64,000 bases of DNA from Tritrichomonas musculus (GCA_039105265.1 JAPFFF010000001.1:4154001-4218000), one strand, 5' to 3'; numbered from the stretch's first letter, positions 39,796 through 51,775 are shown. Translations and numbers: made by a program. The notes: a model not told the origin generated them from the letters alone.

Positions 39796-41674
39796 GGAAT
39801 TAAAAAAGATTATACGAGTTCCTTCAGTATTAGCAGTTACGCCATGTCAAAAATCGATTGATTCTACATTTCATTCGAACATACAAGAGATATCTTGTTG
39901 TCATGTATGTCATGCTTATTTATCTCCTTATTGTAAAATAAACTCACAAAAAAATACCAGCAAAAACGGTGATTACTTATACCCACCAAGCTGGGAATGC
40001 CAAATATGCGGAAACAAAAACAAATTTGGGATAAAAAAAGAATTTAATCAAATACAAGCAAACAATCAAAATTATGAATGCATATATAACGAAATCGACA
40101 ACGATCCACTTATCTACGCTATTTATTTGTCAACAGACTTTAATGATAGTAATAGTTTTAATGGTGCCAAAATCTTTTGCAGCTCAATTCTCCGCCACAT
40201 GGATCCAGACTCGCAATGTCTCATCTTTATCGGTACTGACGATGCGGAATATTCGATACTTGTACCCCAAAGTTCTGATACTCGATTTAATAATTTTCAA
40301 TGTGATCCAACAACATCAACTTCGGAAACAAATTTTCCTACCGCTTCTCTAGCACGCTTCTCATCTATCAATTCTTTCATTGGTCTCGATCTCAGTAACT
40401 TTTTCTTCAATGTCCGAAACGAAAGTATTGCCGAACGAGCCATTGACAAGCTCACTTTTTCAAAGGATTCACATTCTGCGCTCAAAACATACGAAATCTC
40501 CATGACTCTTTCACGTGTATTGGAAGGGCGTCAACTTCGCACATTCAGTGTTATACGATCCATACCAGGAAACAAAGATTCTCTTCCACTTATTGATGAA
40601 ATGCGACAAAGTCTTCTTCGTGTAGATTTTGTTGTATCAGGAGACGATTACACGAAGAGCACACTAAGCCTATCTGAAGAAGCTCAAGGAGTCATTCATC
40701 CGCTCTCAATGAACAATCCAGCTCTTCAAGCATTATGTTTATTAAAGCAGGAAACTTCATATCGCCTTCTCATGCGATGCCAGGCAAAGATGTGTGCTGT
40801 AGAGTGGAAAAAGATGCATCGTCCTTACTCCGAGACAAAAGATACTCAACTATTTGCGCCTGTAGTGATCAGTAGCGAAACAAATGAAAATGAAAACCAA
40901 ACAAATGAAAATTCATCAACTTTCGCACTAGAAATAAAACCTCTACCAAATCAAGATACAATCATTGTTCAAATTGCAGCAAAATTTGTAAGAAAAGATG
41001 ATGGAAACAAAACTTTGTATGTTCTACGTGTATTTAATAAAATGTTCAAAACATCAGATTGTTTTGATGAAATTGTTGCAGGTATCAATTGGAATGTCTC
41101 TCTTTGGTTCTGGTCTAGATTGTTAACTTATAAACCTCGGAGTGAATGTGTAGCAATGATCTTCAGAGCTGCTGCTTCTGTTATAAGTGAATTTAAAAAG
41201 TTCAAAGATCAAAGTTCTTCATTATTATTATTATCTCAAATTAATAATGATAATACAGAAAATATTAACAATGTTCAAAATGAGAAGTTGTTCTCTAATT
41301 ATAAGAACTTTTTGAGAGCAGTTTGCGCTTTTCCTGATTTCTACTTAATTAGTGACGATATTGAAGACAGATGGATTGGTACAGAACTGTTAAGTTTAAT
41401 GAAACCTAGTAACTTGCATTTCATTCCAATCGAAGAAAACATCAGTGGTCTAAATGTCGTTTTCTCTCCAAATAGTTTAAGCTTTGTCAAGAATTCACAA
41501 CAAATGATGGAAATTGGATTTAATGAGAAGAGATCTGTTATTGCTGCAATACAAAAGAGGTTTCCTTTTTTCATTCCTTTCGATATATCAAATAAAACGC
41601 CAACAAGCTTCTTAAATATAGATCAAGAAAGGCTTCAAAAGTTGCAAGAAATCATGAATCAGCTTCTAACATAA
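39761..41674 (+). CDS. Sec23/Sec24-family COPII coat protein, divergent
   Basis: This is a 637-residue protein. It opens with FEIFPKNEELKKIIRVPSVL, resembling the start of Sec23. A zinc ribbon follows (CHVCHAYLSPYC with C47 and C50, then WECQICGNKNKF with C80 and C83), as in Sec23/24. The trunk (about 110-300) holds a CLIFIGTDDAEYSILVP-type strand region, followed by beta-sandwich and helical parts (CDPTTSTSETNFPTASLARF; MKPSNLHFIPIEENISGLNV). The C-terminus resembles the gelsolin-like end. The expected role is in the COPII coat budding vesicles from the endoplasmic reticulum. It is shorter than most Sec24 and close to Sec23 in length. The family is fairly certain; Sec23 versus Sec24 is not. 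Confidence 0.7.
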   Translation: MEASFEIFPKNEELKKIIRVPSVLAVTPCQKSIDSTFHSNIQEISCCHVCHAYLSPYCKINSQKNTSKNGDYLYPPSWECQICGNKNKFGIKKEFNQIQANNQNYECIYNEIDNDPLIYAIYLSTDFNDSNSFNGAKIFCSSILRHMDPDSQCLIFIGTDDAEYSILVPQSSDTRFNNFQCDPTTSTSETNFPTASLARFSSINSFIGLDLSNFFFNVRNESIAERAIDKLTFSKDSHSALKTYEISMTLSRVLEGRQLRTFSVIRSIPGNKDSLPLIDEMRQSLLRVDFVVSGDDYTKSTLSLSEEAQGVIHPLSMNNPALQALCLLKQETSYRLLMRCQAKMCAVEWKKMHRPYSETKDTQLFAPVVISSETNENENQTNENSSTFALEIKPLPNQDTIIVQIAAKFVRKDDGNKTLYVLRVFNKMFKTSDCFDEIVAGINWNVSLWFWSRLLTYKPRSECVAMIFRAAASVISEFKKFKDQSSSLLLLSQINNDNTENINNVQNEKLFSNYKNFLRAVCAFPDFYLISDDIEDRWIGTELLSLMKPSNLHFIPIEENISGLNVVFSPNSLSFVKNSQQMMEIGFNEKRSVIAAIQKRFPFFIPFDISNKTPTSFLNIDQERLQKLQEIMNQLLT

Positions 41675-41732
41675 CAAAAGCACTTTTTTTTTCTTTCTTT
41701 CTGATTTAATTTGTAATTCTTCTTCTATTTTC

Positions 41733-41773
<41 letters not shown>

Positions 41774-41863
41774 TATTTTTATAAATTATATTAAAATAAA
41801 AGATTTTTTTCTCTTTCTTTCTTTCAAACAACAAAAAAAAATACTTTTCTTTTTTCTTTCTTT

Positions 41864-43072
41864 CTAGAATCCGTATGGAAAAGATGAGGATTGGCTTGAT
41901 TGTGTTGTTGAAGTTGAAGATGGAGTCGTTGTTGACTGTAGTGGTGGTGGAGGTGGAATTGGCTGTGGAGCATATTGGCCTTGTAGTTGTTGGAACTGTT
42001 GTAATTGTTGTTGCATTTGTTGCATTTGTTGCATCTGCTGAAACATTTGCATCTGAATAAGTTGTTGCTGCTGTAATTGTTGTTGTTTTTTAGTGTCGTT
42101 TTCATCGGCAGAATCATCGTTGTCATCTGAACTGTTGTCGTAATCTGTTTCTCGTCGGCGTTTGTAGTCACCTCTTCGTCCTTTCGTACTTTCTGGATCT
42201 TCTCCGGCATCTTCTTCTGGTAAATATTCGATTTTTAGAGTTTCATGACGTAAATCAAGTCCATTATGAGCTACACAATCTTTGGCATCACTTAATTTGT
42301 AAAATTTTACAATAAATTCACCACTATGAGGTCTATCTTGGCTTGTATCTCTAATTTCTCCAAATTCGCGCATTTTGCCAATAACATCTTCTGCTTTTAT
42401 TTTGGAAACATCTTCTAGTGATTTAACAAGAACAGTACTGCATGTATCACAAGGATTCTTTCGAGCATGGTCAGGAGGTTTAGAAGCAAAATCGCTCTTT
42501 ACTCTTCGATCAAGAAGGTATGTATCTTTGGATAGAACTGCTTTTTGGGCGTCTCTAATATCATTATAGGTAACAAATGCAATTCCTTTATCAAAGATGG
42601 GATATATATTTGAGATTTCTCCAAATTTGGTGGCAAAATCCCGGAATTCATTGTAATTAACTTCAAATGGAATGTTGCAGAAAAATACAGTATGAATAGG
42701 GCTTTTGTTAATAGATTCTTGATGGCGATCACGATCACGGCCACGCTTACGATCTCTATAATCATCCCTGCTTCTCCGATGGCTTCCATGTTTGCTTTTA
42801 CTGTCATGGCTCCTTTTACCACTATTACGACGATCATCTGAATCATTATCATTACTGTTTTTACTGTTGTTATTTTGAGGAAATTGTTGAAGAGGAATTG
42901 GAATTGGTATTGCCGGATATCCTGGTGGAATTGATGGATACGGAAGTCCCGGATATAAAGGATAAGGAACTGGATAAGATCCAAATTGTTGAAGAGCTTG
43001 CGCCTGTTGTGGAGGTACATTTGGTTGAATCATGCTCAAATTTGAATTGAAGTTGCTTGGTGCAGCACACAT
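41864..43072 (-). CDS. Mei2-like RNA-binding protein with two RRMs
   Basis: The apparent start at 43114 is TTG; the first ATG is at 43072 (MCAAPSNFNSNLSM), giving 402 residues. The N-terminus is Pro/Gln/Tyr-rich, then an RS/RD-type basic region (about 75-125). RRM1 (about 128-200) contains VFFCNIPFEVNYNEFRDFA, and its VTYNDIRDAQKAV phrase is typical of Mei2-type RRM1. RRM2 (about 212-290) has the divergent first strand STVLVKSLEDV and EFIVKFYKLSDAKDCV. The C-terminus is acidic, then a Gln-rich and Pro-rich tail. The third RRM that Mei2 proteins use for RNA binding is absent, so U2AF/splicing-type or other two-RRM proteins remain possible. It is nuclear by inference from the RS region. Confidence 0.7.
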   Translation of the reverse strand: MCAAPSNFNSNLSMIQPNVPPQQAQALQQFGSYPVPYPLYPGLPYPSIPPGYPAIPIPIPLQQFPQNNNSKNSNDNDSDDRRNSGKRSHDSKSKHGSHRRSRDDYRDRKRGRDRDRHQESINKSPIHTVFFCNIPFEVNYNEFRDFATKFGEISNIYPIFDKGIAFVTYNDIRDAQKAVLSKDTYLLDRRVKSDFASKPPDHARKNPCDTCSTVLVKSLEDVSKIKAEDVIGKMREFGEIRDTSQDRPHSGEFIVKFYKLSDAKDCVAHNGLDLRHETLKIEYLPEEDAGEDPESTKGRRGDYKRRRETDYDNSSDDNDDSADENDTKKQQQLQQQQLIQMQMFQQMQQMQQMQQQLQQFQQLQGQYAPQPIPPPPPLQSTTTPSSTSTTQSSQSSSFPYGF

Positions 43073-43279
43073 AAATTTATTTTTGAATTGTAAAAATAAA
43101 GGACTCTTTGACAAATTGAATGCATTGAATTTTCAATTATGTCTTTGAGGTTTTCAAAAGATTATTCAAATTTAAAATTTTTACAATGGCGGGCAAAAAA
43201 TATAAAATATTTCTAAATAAAATCAATTAAAAAAAAAAAATAATAATTTAAAAAGATAATCAAATATTTATCATAATAA

Positions 43280-45097
43280 TTACTCATGTTGAAGTGAAGC
43301 TACATACTCATTCATTAGCTCATCAACAAAAATATGAGCATAATGATATTCATGTTGAGAAGACAAAATTTCATTTTTATGTTCAACAACAAATTTACAG
43401 AAATCTGGTGTGGATTTCATAAGTTCACTTTGTGATACAGGCATATCATCAGCTTCAATTGGTCTTGTAAGCTTTTCATAGAATTGAATAACAATATCGC
43501 TAGTTTCTTCGATTGCTGAATTTAATACGGTTTTTGGTGTATCTTTTTTGCCTGGAAGCATGAATTGTGCCGAAAATGCAAGAATTTTGGTGAATTGAGT
43601 AACTTTGGAATAGCCAACTGGATCTTCTTCTATTTGAATTCCAAAATCTGCCGGAGAAACAAGAATAACGAAAACAAATCTAAGACAGAAAACACCGAAA
43701 ATAGCTCGATGGTTCATTTTCTTCATTCTGAAGGAAGGTTCAGAAACAATTCTGAGGTATCTGCAAAGCGCACGGATACTTGGAGGTATTTGGTCAACTG
43801 TTTCGATCATTTTGCTCCAAAACTTTTCTAGAAGCGTTTTAAGTATCTCTGCATCCTTTTCTTGTGGATTTTCAAGATTCCATTTTGGGAACTCTGTAAT
43901 CATCAAGTAAATATTTTTGAGTGTTTCATTGGTGTAATTCTGGCTAACTCTATTCATAAACATATTAATACTTCGAATGAAGTTGTTGTTGTGCCTAAAG
44001 ATTTCATTTAAGTTTTCAGTACGTTGTAATTCATAAAATCCTATGAATTTCATCAATTCCATATGTTTTGATTGAAACGCATAAAAGTTCAGAAGGCTAT
44101 TAAATATTGTAGGCAGACATTGCCTTTCATCGTTCAAAACATGATATAATGAAAATAAGAAACGATGGTCCATTGAAGCTACTGCACGCGCTATGAGTGA
44201 TGCTGATGCTATTGTCATTGGCTCTTTTTCAAAAGCAATACAACTTTCTATAATTGAGGAAGTAACAGTTCGAGTAGCCCCAACAACTGGATATAAAATT
44301 ACATTCCACGAATCTTTTGATAAATAATTTTTATTGAATTTAAATTTATATCTATTAGTTTGAATATTTTTAGAAGAGCATATGATATTCTGGTCAGTTA
44401 CTACGTCTTTCTCAGTAAATTTAAGTTTATGGCATGTAAGTAGGTCATTTGATTCAATTGTTATTTCGTTTGGAGAATAAACGGTCATGTAAACGGTAGC
44501 AGGAAGATCAATATCTGTGGCCCCTTCAATCAATGTTAAAGGGGCAACAATACGAGCAATTTTTGGTGGGCTCAATGATTTCGGCAAGTAAGCAAATAAA
44601 ACATTGTGAATGAAAATTTTTCTTTCTTCTTCTTCCTGATAAATGCCATCAATATTTAAAACATTATAAAAATGATATAATGAGGCATTAAGAGCAAACT
44701 TTTGCCATTCTGAAAGTGTGTTGATAGCTACGTTCGCTCGACCTGCACTAGAGGTTTCAATTTGTTCAATCGTAAAAAGATTTGATAAGATATTTTTAAG
44801 AAGTTGAATTCGTTCTATTGGAGATTTTGGTAGAACACCTGGTTGAATAGTGACAGTAACTAAATTGGTGTAATAATTTTTTTTGTTTTCAACGTGATCT
44901 GCTTCAATCTGACGAAGGAGTGAAAGAAAAGAAAAATTTGGGGGACAATTTTGTTGAATGTATCTGCATATTAAAGTTTTGTCATAAGACGATGGTTCCA
45001 CAGGATCTGAAATGGGGACTCTCTCTTCAGATTGATCAACACCATATAAAAGAAAGCTACCTTTAAGCAAAAATCGTAAAAATGGGGTATTGTTCAT
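43280..45097 (-). CDS. RasGAP-domain protein
   Basis: This is a 605-residue protein with a true ATG. Residues about 290-530 resemble a RasGAP domain. FYELQRTENLNEIFRHNNNF sits where the arginine-finger loop is expected and carries an Arg. A helical region with SINMFMNRVSQNYTNETL follows, then QIPPSIRALCRYLRIVSE and AIFGVFCLRFVFVILVSPAD, matching the family's 'FLRFICPAIV.P' signature. The N-terminal half has no recognised domain, though parts could be C2-like. It should act on a Ras-type GTPase at membranes. The exact catalytic Arg cannot be fixed by eye. Confidence 0.75.
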   Translation of the reverse strand: MNNTPFLRFLLKGSFLLYGVDQSEERVPISDPVEPSSYDKTLICRYIQQNCPPNFSFLSLLRQIEADHVENKKNYYTNLVTVTIQPGVLPKSPIERIQLLKNILSNLFTIEQIETSSAGRANVAINTLSEWQKFALNASLYHFYNVLNIDGIYQEEEERKIFIHNVLFAYLPKSLSPPKIARIVAPLTLIEGATDIDLPATVYMTVYSPNEITIESNDLLTCHKLKFTEKDVVTDQNIICSSKNIQTNRYKFKFNKNYLSKDSWNVILYPVVGATRTVTSSIIESCIAFEKEPMTIASASLIARAVASMDHRFLFSLYHVLNDERQCLPTIFNSLLNFYAFQSKHMELMKFIGFYELQRTENLNEIFRHNNNFIRSINMFMNRVSQNYTNETLKNIYLMITEFPKWNLENPQEKDAEILKTLLEKFWSKMIETVDQIPPSIRALCRYLRIVSEPSFRMKKMNHRAIFGVFCLRFVFVILVSPADFGIQIEEDPVGYSKVTQFTKILAFSAQFMLPGKKDTPKTVLNSAIEETSDIVIQFYEKLTRPIEADDMPVSQSELMKSTPDFCKFVVEHKNEILSSQHEYHYAHIFVDELMNEYVASLQHE

Positions 45098-46221
45098 TTT
45101 AGAAAACCTAAAAAACTTTAAATTGAGCGCCTTTTTTTGAATACTAAGATGTATTGAAAATTAAATAAGAATTCAATTGTTTTTAAAAAATATATTCATT
45201 TAAGAAATGAATATAATGAAATTAAAGAAATATTTACTAAGTATAAAACTTTAATAATTTTCTAAATATATTTTAATATTTATATTAATAATTGAACAAA
45301 TATTTTTTCTTGTATTTCTTAAGATTTCGCATAAACAAAATTTCAATTAAATAAAGAAAACGTTTATCTTGATATTCTTAAAAAAAATTCATAAAAAATG
45401 TCCTTTTTTGATTTATTGATTTATCCTTTAAAAATCGCGTAATTTTATTTTTTGTGAAAAAAATAAAAAAAATGAATTCATATGAACTTTTTGAATTTTT
45501 ATTTGTTTTTTGAACTCGTTTCACATAAAATACTGGTTTATTTATGAATTCAATTTAAATGAAAGCTGACTTCATTATGTTCGAAATTTTGTTGATCAAA
45601 AAAAAGGTATTCCATTATGTTGTTAAAACAATTTTCATTTTATAATGAAGTCGCAGTTGTTTTATAATTATGATAATTAAATTATCATGTTTATTTTCAT
45701 ACGAAATATCTAAATCTGGTTTAGATATATTATATTTCTTAAATTAGATTTTCTTGCAAACAAATTAATTTAGCATCTATATCAGTGTTAACTTAATAAT
45801 GGTAATCAATAATCAAGTTAATATTATTCATTCAAAATATGGTTTTCTATTTTATATATCCTAAATAATTTAAATTATAAATTCATTATCTTTAATTGTT
45901 AATGAAGAAAAATATGGTCTATAATATTTTATATAATGGATAAAATGATAAAATATTACGGTCCATATCTTAATCAAAAATCCCCACCATTTAGAATTTT
46001 TCCTTGAACTTTTCATCAAATTTTAATTCAATTTTCAAATAAATTAATTTTATTGATAATACATATTTTTTCACCTTATATAGATATATTAAATCCTTGC
46101 ATTCATTGTAAATGTCATACCAATTTTTTAAAAATGTGCATCCAGTTTTGTTAATACTCCTGTAAATTCAATAAATCAAATTTGAAAAAAACCTATATAT
46201 TAAAAGGTTTTAAGTTCCGTT
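45098..46221. other. AT-rich spacer, nothing recognised
   Basis: About 1.1 kb of low-complexity AT-rich DNA with no open frame of protein-like composition, paired ends or RNA gene. Confidence 0.5.
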
Positions 46222-46629
46222 TTACGCTTTGATATCTGATTTCCCTTTAAGTTCTCTTAACTTTGGTTCAATCAAATCCCAATTTGAATCAAACCACTGC
46301 ATAAGAGCTTCATTATTTTTACGTGTTGAATTTGGAAGAGGTATGTTGATTTCCTGTGCAATTCTATCGGCTTCGAATCTTAAATCAGGAATTTTAATTT
46401 TTTTTTCAAGGACTGTAAAAATTCTTTCTTTGACAAGTTTTACTTTTGACTTAAAACTTGGATCAATCAAAGGAAGAGCATCTTTTTTTCCACTTTGAAT
46501 TTCAGGATCAAACTTGTTAATTATCGAGTGAAGATCGGTTATTATCGTGTTAATATAATTTGGATGTAGTTTTGCTTGTTCTTGAATTTGTTGAAATAAA
46601 TCATCAAGAGAAAGTTCAATCATATTCAT
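46222..46629 (-). CDS. Small helical uncharacterised protein
   Basis: The apparent start at 46674 is TTG. The first ATG is at 46629 (MNMIELSLDDLFQQI), with another two codons later, giving 135 residues. The protein is mainly helical and charged: residues 1-45 amphipathic, a VKLVKERIFTVLEKKIKIPD helix in the middle, and a WFDSNWDLIEPKLRELKG end. No domain was recognised. The neighbouring region downstream on the map is transposon-rich. Confidence 0.6.
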   Translation of the reverse strand: MNMIELSLDDLFQQIQEQAKLHPNYINTIITDLHSIINKFDPEIQSGKKDALPLIDPSFKSKVKLVKERIFTVLEKKIKIPDLRFEADRIAQEINIPLPNSTRKNNEALMQWFDSNWDLIEPKLRELKGKSDIKA

Positions 46630-47487
46630 TTTGGTATATTTTGTTATTATAAACAGGCAAATGAACTTTTTCAATAAATAATGAAATAAATAAGCAGTTT
46701 TTTTGGAAATTATATATATCTTAATAAACCAACCTTTTTTATAAATTATTTTATATTTATTAAATTCATTTATATAAAATTTTGATTAATTTTCAATTAA
46801 ATATTGATATAAGAAAATGGCACCATTCCAAATGAGCAAAGTGAATATTTTGAATATTAATCAACTTATTAATGCATATTTTGGAGTGTAAATCAATCAA
46901 TAATGATGAATTAAATCAAATCACAATTCAATTTATCATCTTCATCAATTATATCAAATCAATTCAAATCATTTATATATGAACGAATAAATATTATTAG
47001 CTTTCACAACAAATTTTTAATGATTTAAAATTACTCTTTTAAGTATGGATCTTTTGAAGATAATGGTATTTCAAAACTTCATACAGACTTCACTCGAAAT
47101 GACATTTTTTATATCACATTTCATTCTTACTATTTTTTAAACTCAGAAAATATAATGTGTAAACTATTCAATATTTTAATCTTTGTTTTTTATTTATCTC
47201 AACATTTAAATCATCTATATGATTTTAATTTAATAAATATAATAGTTACCAAAGTTGTAAACTAATTATCAATATTCAATTATTCAAAATAATTGATTAG
47301 TATCTATATTCAAAAACTTTCAAATCAAATGTTATGTATTGTATAAACCATTATGCAACCTCAATTGAAAATAACCAATTAATTTGTATTATGATAGAGC
47401 GACAAATATGAGATTTTCAAGTCACAATCTCTTTTTTTAATAAAGCTTCTATAGGAGAGAAGACAATTTTTTCGATAGACTTAGAAA
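46630..47487. other. AT-rich spacer, no gene seen
   Basis: Low-complexity AT-rich DNA with many ATCAATT/TTCAAAT repeats of no clear unit. No feature was recognised. Confidence 0.5.
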
Positions 47488-48512
47488 TTTGCACTTTTCC
47501 GAGATTTTGTTCTCAATTTTTTTGAATAAAAAATAATCGTCGTGGTTGTACTTTTTTTCGAGCATTATTTTTCTGTGAATGGAAGAAGACACCGCATATT
47601 CGTTATAGTTGACCACGCTATTTTATCGTTCGGACTACGTAAATACAGATCGATTTCCAAAGAAACTAGATATATTTTTAAAAGATCATCCATATTATAA
47701 ATGGACTATACCTAAATTATTAGTTTTTTTAAACGAATTACGAGATTTTACCGTTTCAAAAAAGAAAAACAAATAAAAGAGTATGTTGATTCCAAAATTA
47801 AAAGGATTGAAGATAGAGATGGATTTTACATTCAAAACCAAGAAGTTTCTGTCATTCAGTTAGTCGAAAAGGGTATAATCTATTTCAAAGAGTTAAAACA
47901 ACAGAATAACAAACAAGATAATAAATAAATTTTTTATTTTTTATTAATTTTATTTATTTTTCTTTTTATAATTTCAATTATTATTTTGAATACATTTTAA
48001 TCGTCATGGTCTCACGTTTAAAAATTATAAAAACAAATCTTGGTTCAGCTTTACCAGAACTATATGCAATGGTAACTATATGCCATGTTGATGATACATT
48101 ATTGCAACGGTAACTCACAACAATCATTTTTTTTCCTCAATCAAAAATAATACATATCAGAATAGAATTTACAGAGAATACAATGCGCAGGACATATAAA
48201 TTTAATCAAAGACTTCTGATTTAATAAATAGCTGATATTAATTTAATGCTGGTGCCAGAAATCAGATGGTGATATCCTTTTAATATAAATTATTAGTAAT
48301 TTGCATAGCATATACCTACAAATATGATTCTCTCATGTAATTAAGTATGTTATTCGTTTATTTTTTTTAATAAAACAAAATCCATAATGCATTTTATTTC
48401 TTTTTATTCTCTTTATTTTACGCTTTTAACTTTTTGAAAGGTTTTTCTCGGGAAAGTGCAAGTAAATTTGATAGACAAACTTTTTCAGAATAAAATCTCG
48501 GAAAAGTGCAAG
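47488..48512. mobile_element. Inverted-repeat element with an interrupted coding fragment
   Basis: The left end reads TTTGCACTTTTCCGAGATTT and the right end, on the other strand, CTTGCACTTTTCCGAGATTT; 24 of 26 bases agree, about 1 kb apart. A third copy of the CTTGCACTTTCCCGAG motif lies just inside at 48446-48466. Between them, about 47640-47930 on the + strand encodes a protein-like, interrupted stretch (FPKKLDIFLKDHPYYKWTIP ... VIQLVEKGIIYFKELKQQ). Its family was not recognised. No target duplication was identified. Confidence 0.45.
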
Positions 48513-48595
48513 TAAAAATGTCTATCATTTTTTCCTAAATAGACAATTTTTTACGAGACCTTTATTTTAATTATATTTTATATCATTAAAGATGC

Positions 48596-50010
48596 TTAAA
48601 AAGAAAATCTATTAATTTTTTCAACAAAATTTTCCCATGAAATTGGACCAGCATCTTTGAAAATGCTATCAAATTTCACAATCAACCTGTCATTTAAAGA
48701 CTCCAAATGAGAATTAAACAATTCTCCTTTAGCTGCCAGAGAAAGAGTTGAAAAAAGTATTTCAACCACAGCTTCTAATGAGGGTATTTGAAGAGTCTCA
48801 ACGACCATTTCTATAAATGATGATCTATTATTTTCATTGTGCGTTTCTTTGTAATTTTGCCATAAGTCAATAGTTATAGGGAAACGATCAAAATTTGAAA
48901 TATCAAAATTGATCAGATAATTAATAAACGAAAATCTATTGAGCTCAATTGTTATTTTATTGAATTTTCGTTCTTTTTGATAAACAATGAGTCCATTTAT
49001 TTGCTGCCTTTAATATATTTGAATCTGATATATGAAATTCTCTATTATAGTTTATTCCTTCTTTCGTCAGTAAAAATGTAAACATTGGTATATTTTTTTA
49101 AGCATTCAGACATTCTTTGAGAGCATTCTATCTGGATATTTGATAAGCTTCTGATAGCAATTAAATATGATGAAACTATGTCGCATATACACCAAAGATC
49201 TTTCTCTGCTTTTTCAATTATAATCCACATTATCTGAAGTATGTTTTCCAGATTTTCCCAACCAATTAATTCTTCAGTTCTTGATAATGAATTGGCGACT
49301 TCTTCGTTTTCTACTTTTTGATATAAAGCATAATTCTTCCGAGTAAATTGAGAACATCTAAATAATGAAGACCATTTTTCGGTTCGAAATTCAGGTGAAA
49401 ATCCATCTATAGGATCCTATGGGTTTGTTTTTCATAAGTATGTTTATATCAAATGATACAAAAAAGCTTTTTTTTTCATCTAAAAGTAACAAATCTTTTA
49501 AAGCAAGGTTTGTTGTGTGAGGGGCACATTTTTGGCAGATGAAGTGCTCTCCAGATAATTACTGTGTACTGTTTTTGTCTCCGTTTAACGTTGTACTTCG
49601 CGTTATCAGTGCATCCCGAAACGACAGTTGTTTTATTATCACTTAATCTTTTAACAACAGATGCTATAAGTTTTGCAAGTGTCATTGAACGATTGTTTGG
49701 TATATCAAAAACCAAAAAACGAATAATCTTTGAGCTGTAAATATTATAAAACCTTGGTACTTAGTTCTCCATCTTGAACATCCATCACATAATAATGAAA
49801 CGTTTTTTCCAATGTTTTCTGAAAAAGTATTTTTAAATTAAAAATTAATTCTGAACATATTTTGTCTTTATGAGGTAAAACAAATGTAATGTCGAGTATT
49901 TGAAAAGTTTTTTCAAGGTTTTTATTTTCACAGGATCTAAATGAAATATTACATGTAGCGACAAAACGTAAAAAAAATGAAAAATGGCAATATGTATACA
50001 ACAACTTTGA
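48596..50010 (-). pseudogene. hAT-type transposase remains
   Basis: Minus-strand pieces in several frames carry hAT hallmarks in the right order. NVSLLCDGCSRW (about 49755-49800) is the first catalytic Asp region. VVSGCTDNAKYNV (about 49600-49650) is the 'TDNASN' second region. CQKCAPHTTNLALKDLL (about 49485-49545) is the 'CxxHxxNLxxKD' signature. A last helical piece at 48596-48808 may belong to the dimerisation end. Frames change several times and stops occur, so it is dead. No inverted ends were found. Confidence 0.65.
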
Positions 50011-50319
50011 GTTAAAATTGTTGTCTATATTTGCAATTCTTCAACGAATATACCAAATTATGCAAAATATCGGGATTTGTATCAGGATAATTAATAACTA
50101 AATTTTGAATAATTGCTTCTTGTAAATTTGTTCTACATTTTGATTTTGAATCATAACTTTATATAAATCAGAATTTTGTTTACTTCTTCATCATTAAAAC
50201 ATAATCGTTAATATCATCGATACATCCAGCGAGCAAACACTTTTTTCATGGAAAGAAAATGTGTATAGATAACTAAAATATTCTGTTTTCATGCAATTAC
50301 ATTTTAATCTAGTATAATA

Positions 50320-51775
50320 TTATAAATTGTGTTTTGAACTCGGCAAAATATTTACCAAATGGTCTATTCTTTGAACACATTTTCTTCTTATTGATTTTTC
50401 ATCGTTTATTTGAACTTTTAATGCTTGTTTCAATACTTTTTGAGTAGTTTTAGAGAATTTTGTTAAAAAGTTGAATTCGAATGATTCGAACAGTTTGATA
50501 CTCGAAGCCACAAACCTCAAAGAGAGAAATGCCATTTATTTGATGTGTCGCATTCGTTACTTGAAAGAATTAAATTCATTACTTTACTTTTTTCATCAAA
50601 TTCATCGTTATGTAATCCGAGTGTTTTTCTGAGTTTTATCAAAAAAATTAACTGTTAACTAATGATGATTCTTTTTTCATCATATTCGGATAAAGAGAAA
50701 CAGCGTAATAACTTTGAAACAAATATACAGAGACCAGAATTTGCTCCAAAAAACTCTAAAATGTGGTGCTCCGTCTATAATTTGAGAATATAATATTTCA
50801 CTTTCAGTTTGCGCAATGCTTAAACCTATTGGATAAGATTCGTTATATATGCAATTTTATACACAAAAACAGTAAGTTTTGGTACCACGAAATGATGCAT
50901 CAAGCTCAATAAAGTTACAGCATTTGAAAAAAGTTGGTGCCCACCAGAAAACGACCACCAACAATTGCAAAGTGATTGCTCCTTTATTCTGATTAAGGTG
51001 AATTAAAAGATTTTCATTGATACTGATTGAACTAGGAATTGAATCAGTATCGATGGAAAACGGATAGCCATCTTCTGTTAATTCTTGAAAGAATATAATT
51101 AAAGAGCCTGGAAGGTGTTGCAAAGCCAGTAAAGTACTGGTATTGAAATATTTTTTAATAACAAAATATTTAACGTTGTTCAATTACTATTGGAAAGTAC
51201 TTTCAGGACTCAAAAAAAGAACAATATTGTAGATAATGAAAAAGAATTAGAAAGTTTGAATTCTATAGCCATCCCATACCTCTAGAGATCGAGCATATAA
51301 ACCTAATTTGAAGTATGGTTTGGCATTAATCTAATACTAAAATTTTATTCATTTTTTCATTAAATTCATCTAATGCAATGAGAGTCTCTTTCAAATCATC
51401 TAAAATGAATAGAGAAGAATAATAGGAACAAAAATTTCTGGTTATAAAATTAACATCAAGTTCTGAACTGTTCAAAGAGTTATGAACTAATGAACATCAA
51501 AGCATGATTGAATTTACATTCTTTTTTTTTATATAATTTCGATATAATTCAATATCAATTTGAATTGAAAATGGTTCAAATTTCAAATATTCAACAATGC
51601 CAAGATTGATATTGAATAGTGAACAGGAGTTAGCAATTTTGGTCTTCCTTGTGGTTTGATTAATCAATTTTTTTGAATAACGATTGCAGGAAAACAATCC
51701 AAATGTCGCAAATGATAAACTGTTATTAATAAGTCTGGAGTAAGAAAGAAAAGCCATTTTGATATAGTTTACCAA
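50320..51775 (-). pseudogene. MULE-type transposase remains
   Basis: The clearest part (50857-51183) ends with CCNFIELDASFRGTKTYCFC, the MULE first-Asp phrase. The same strand continues in another frame with NESYPIGLSIAQTESEILYS, equal in layout to the 'VPLG ... SE' part of the MULE fragment near 14.3 kb. Pieces at 51497-51775 and 50320-50535 (KSIRRKCVQRIDHL) may be its N- and C-terminal flanks but are not firm. Several frame changes and stops are present. Confidence 0.5.
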
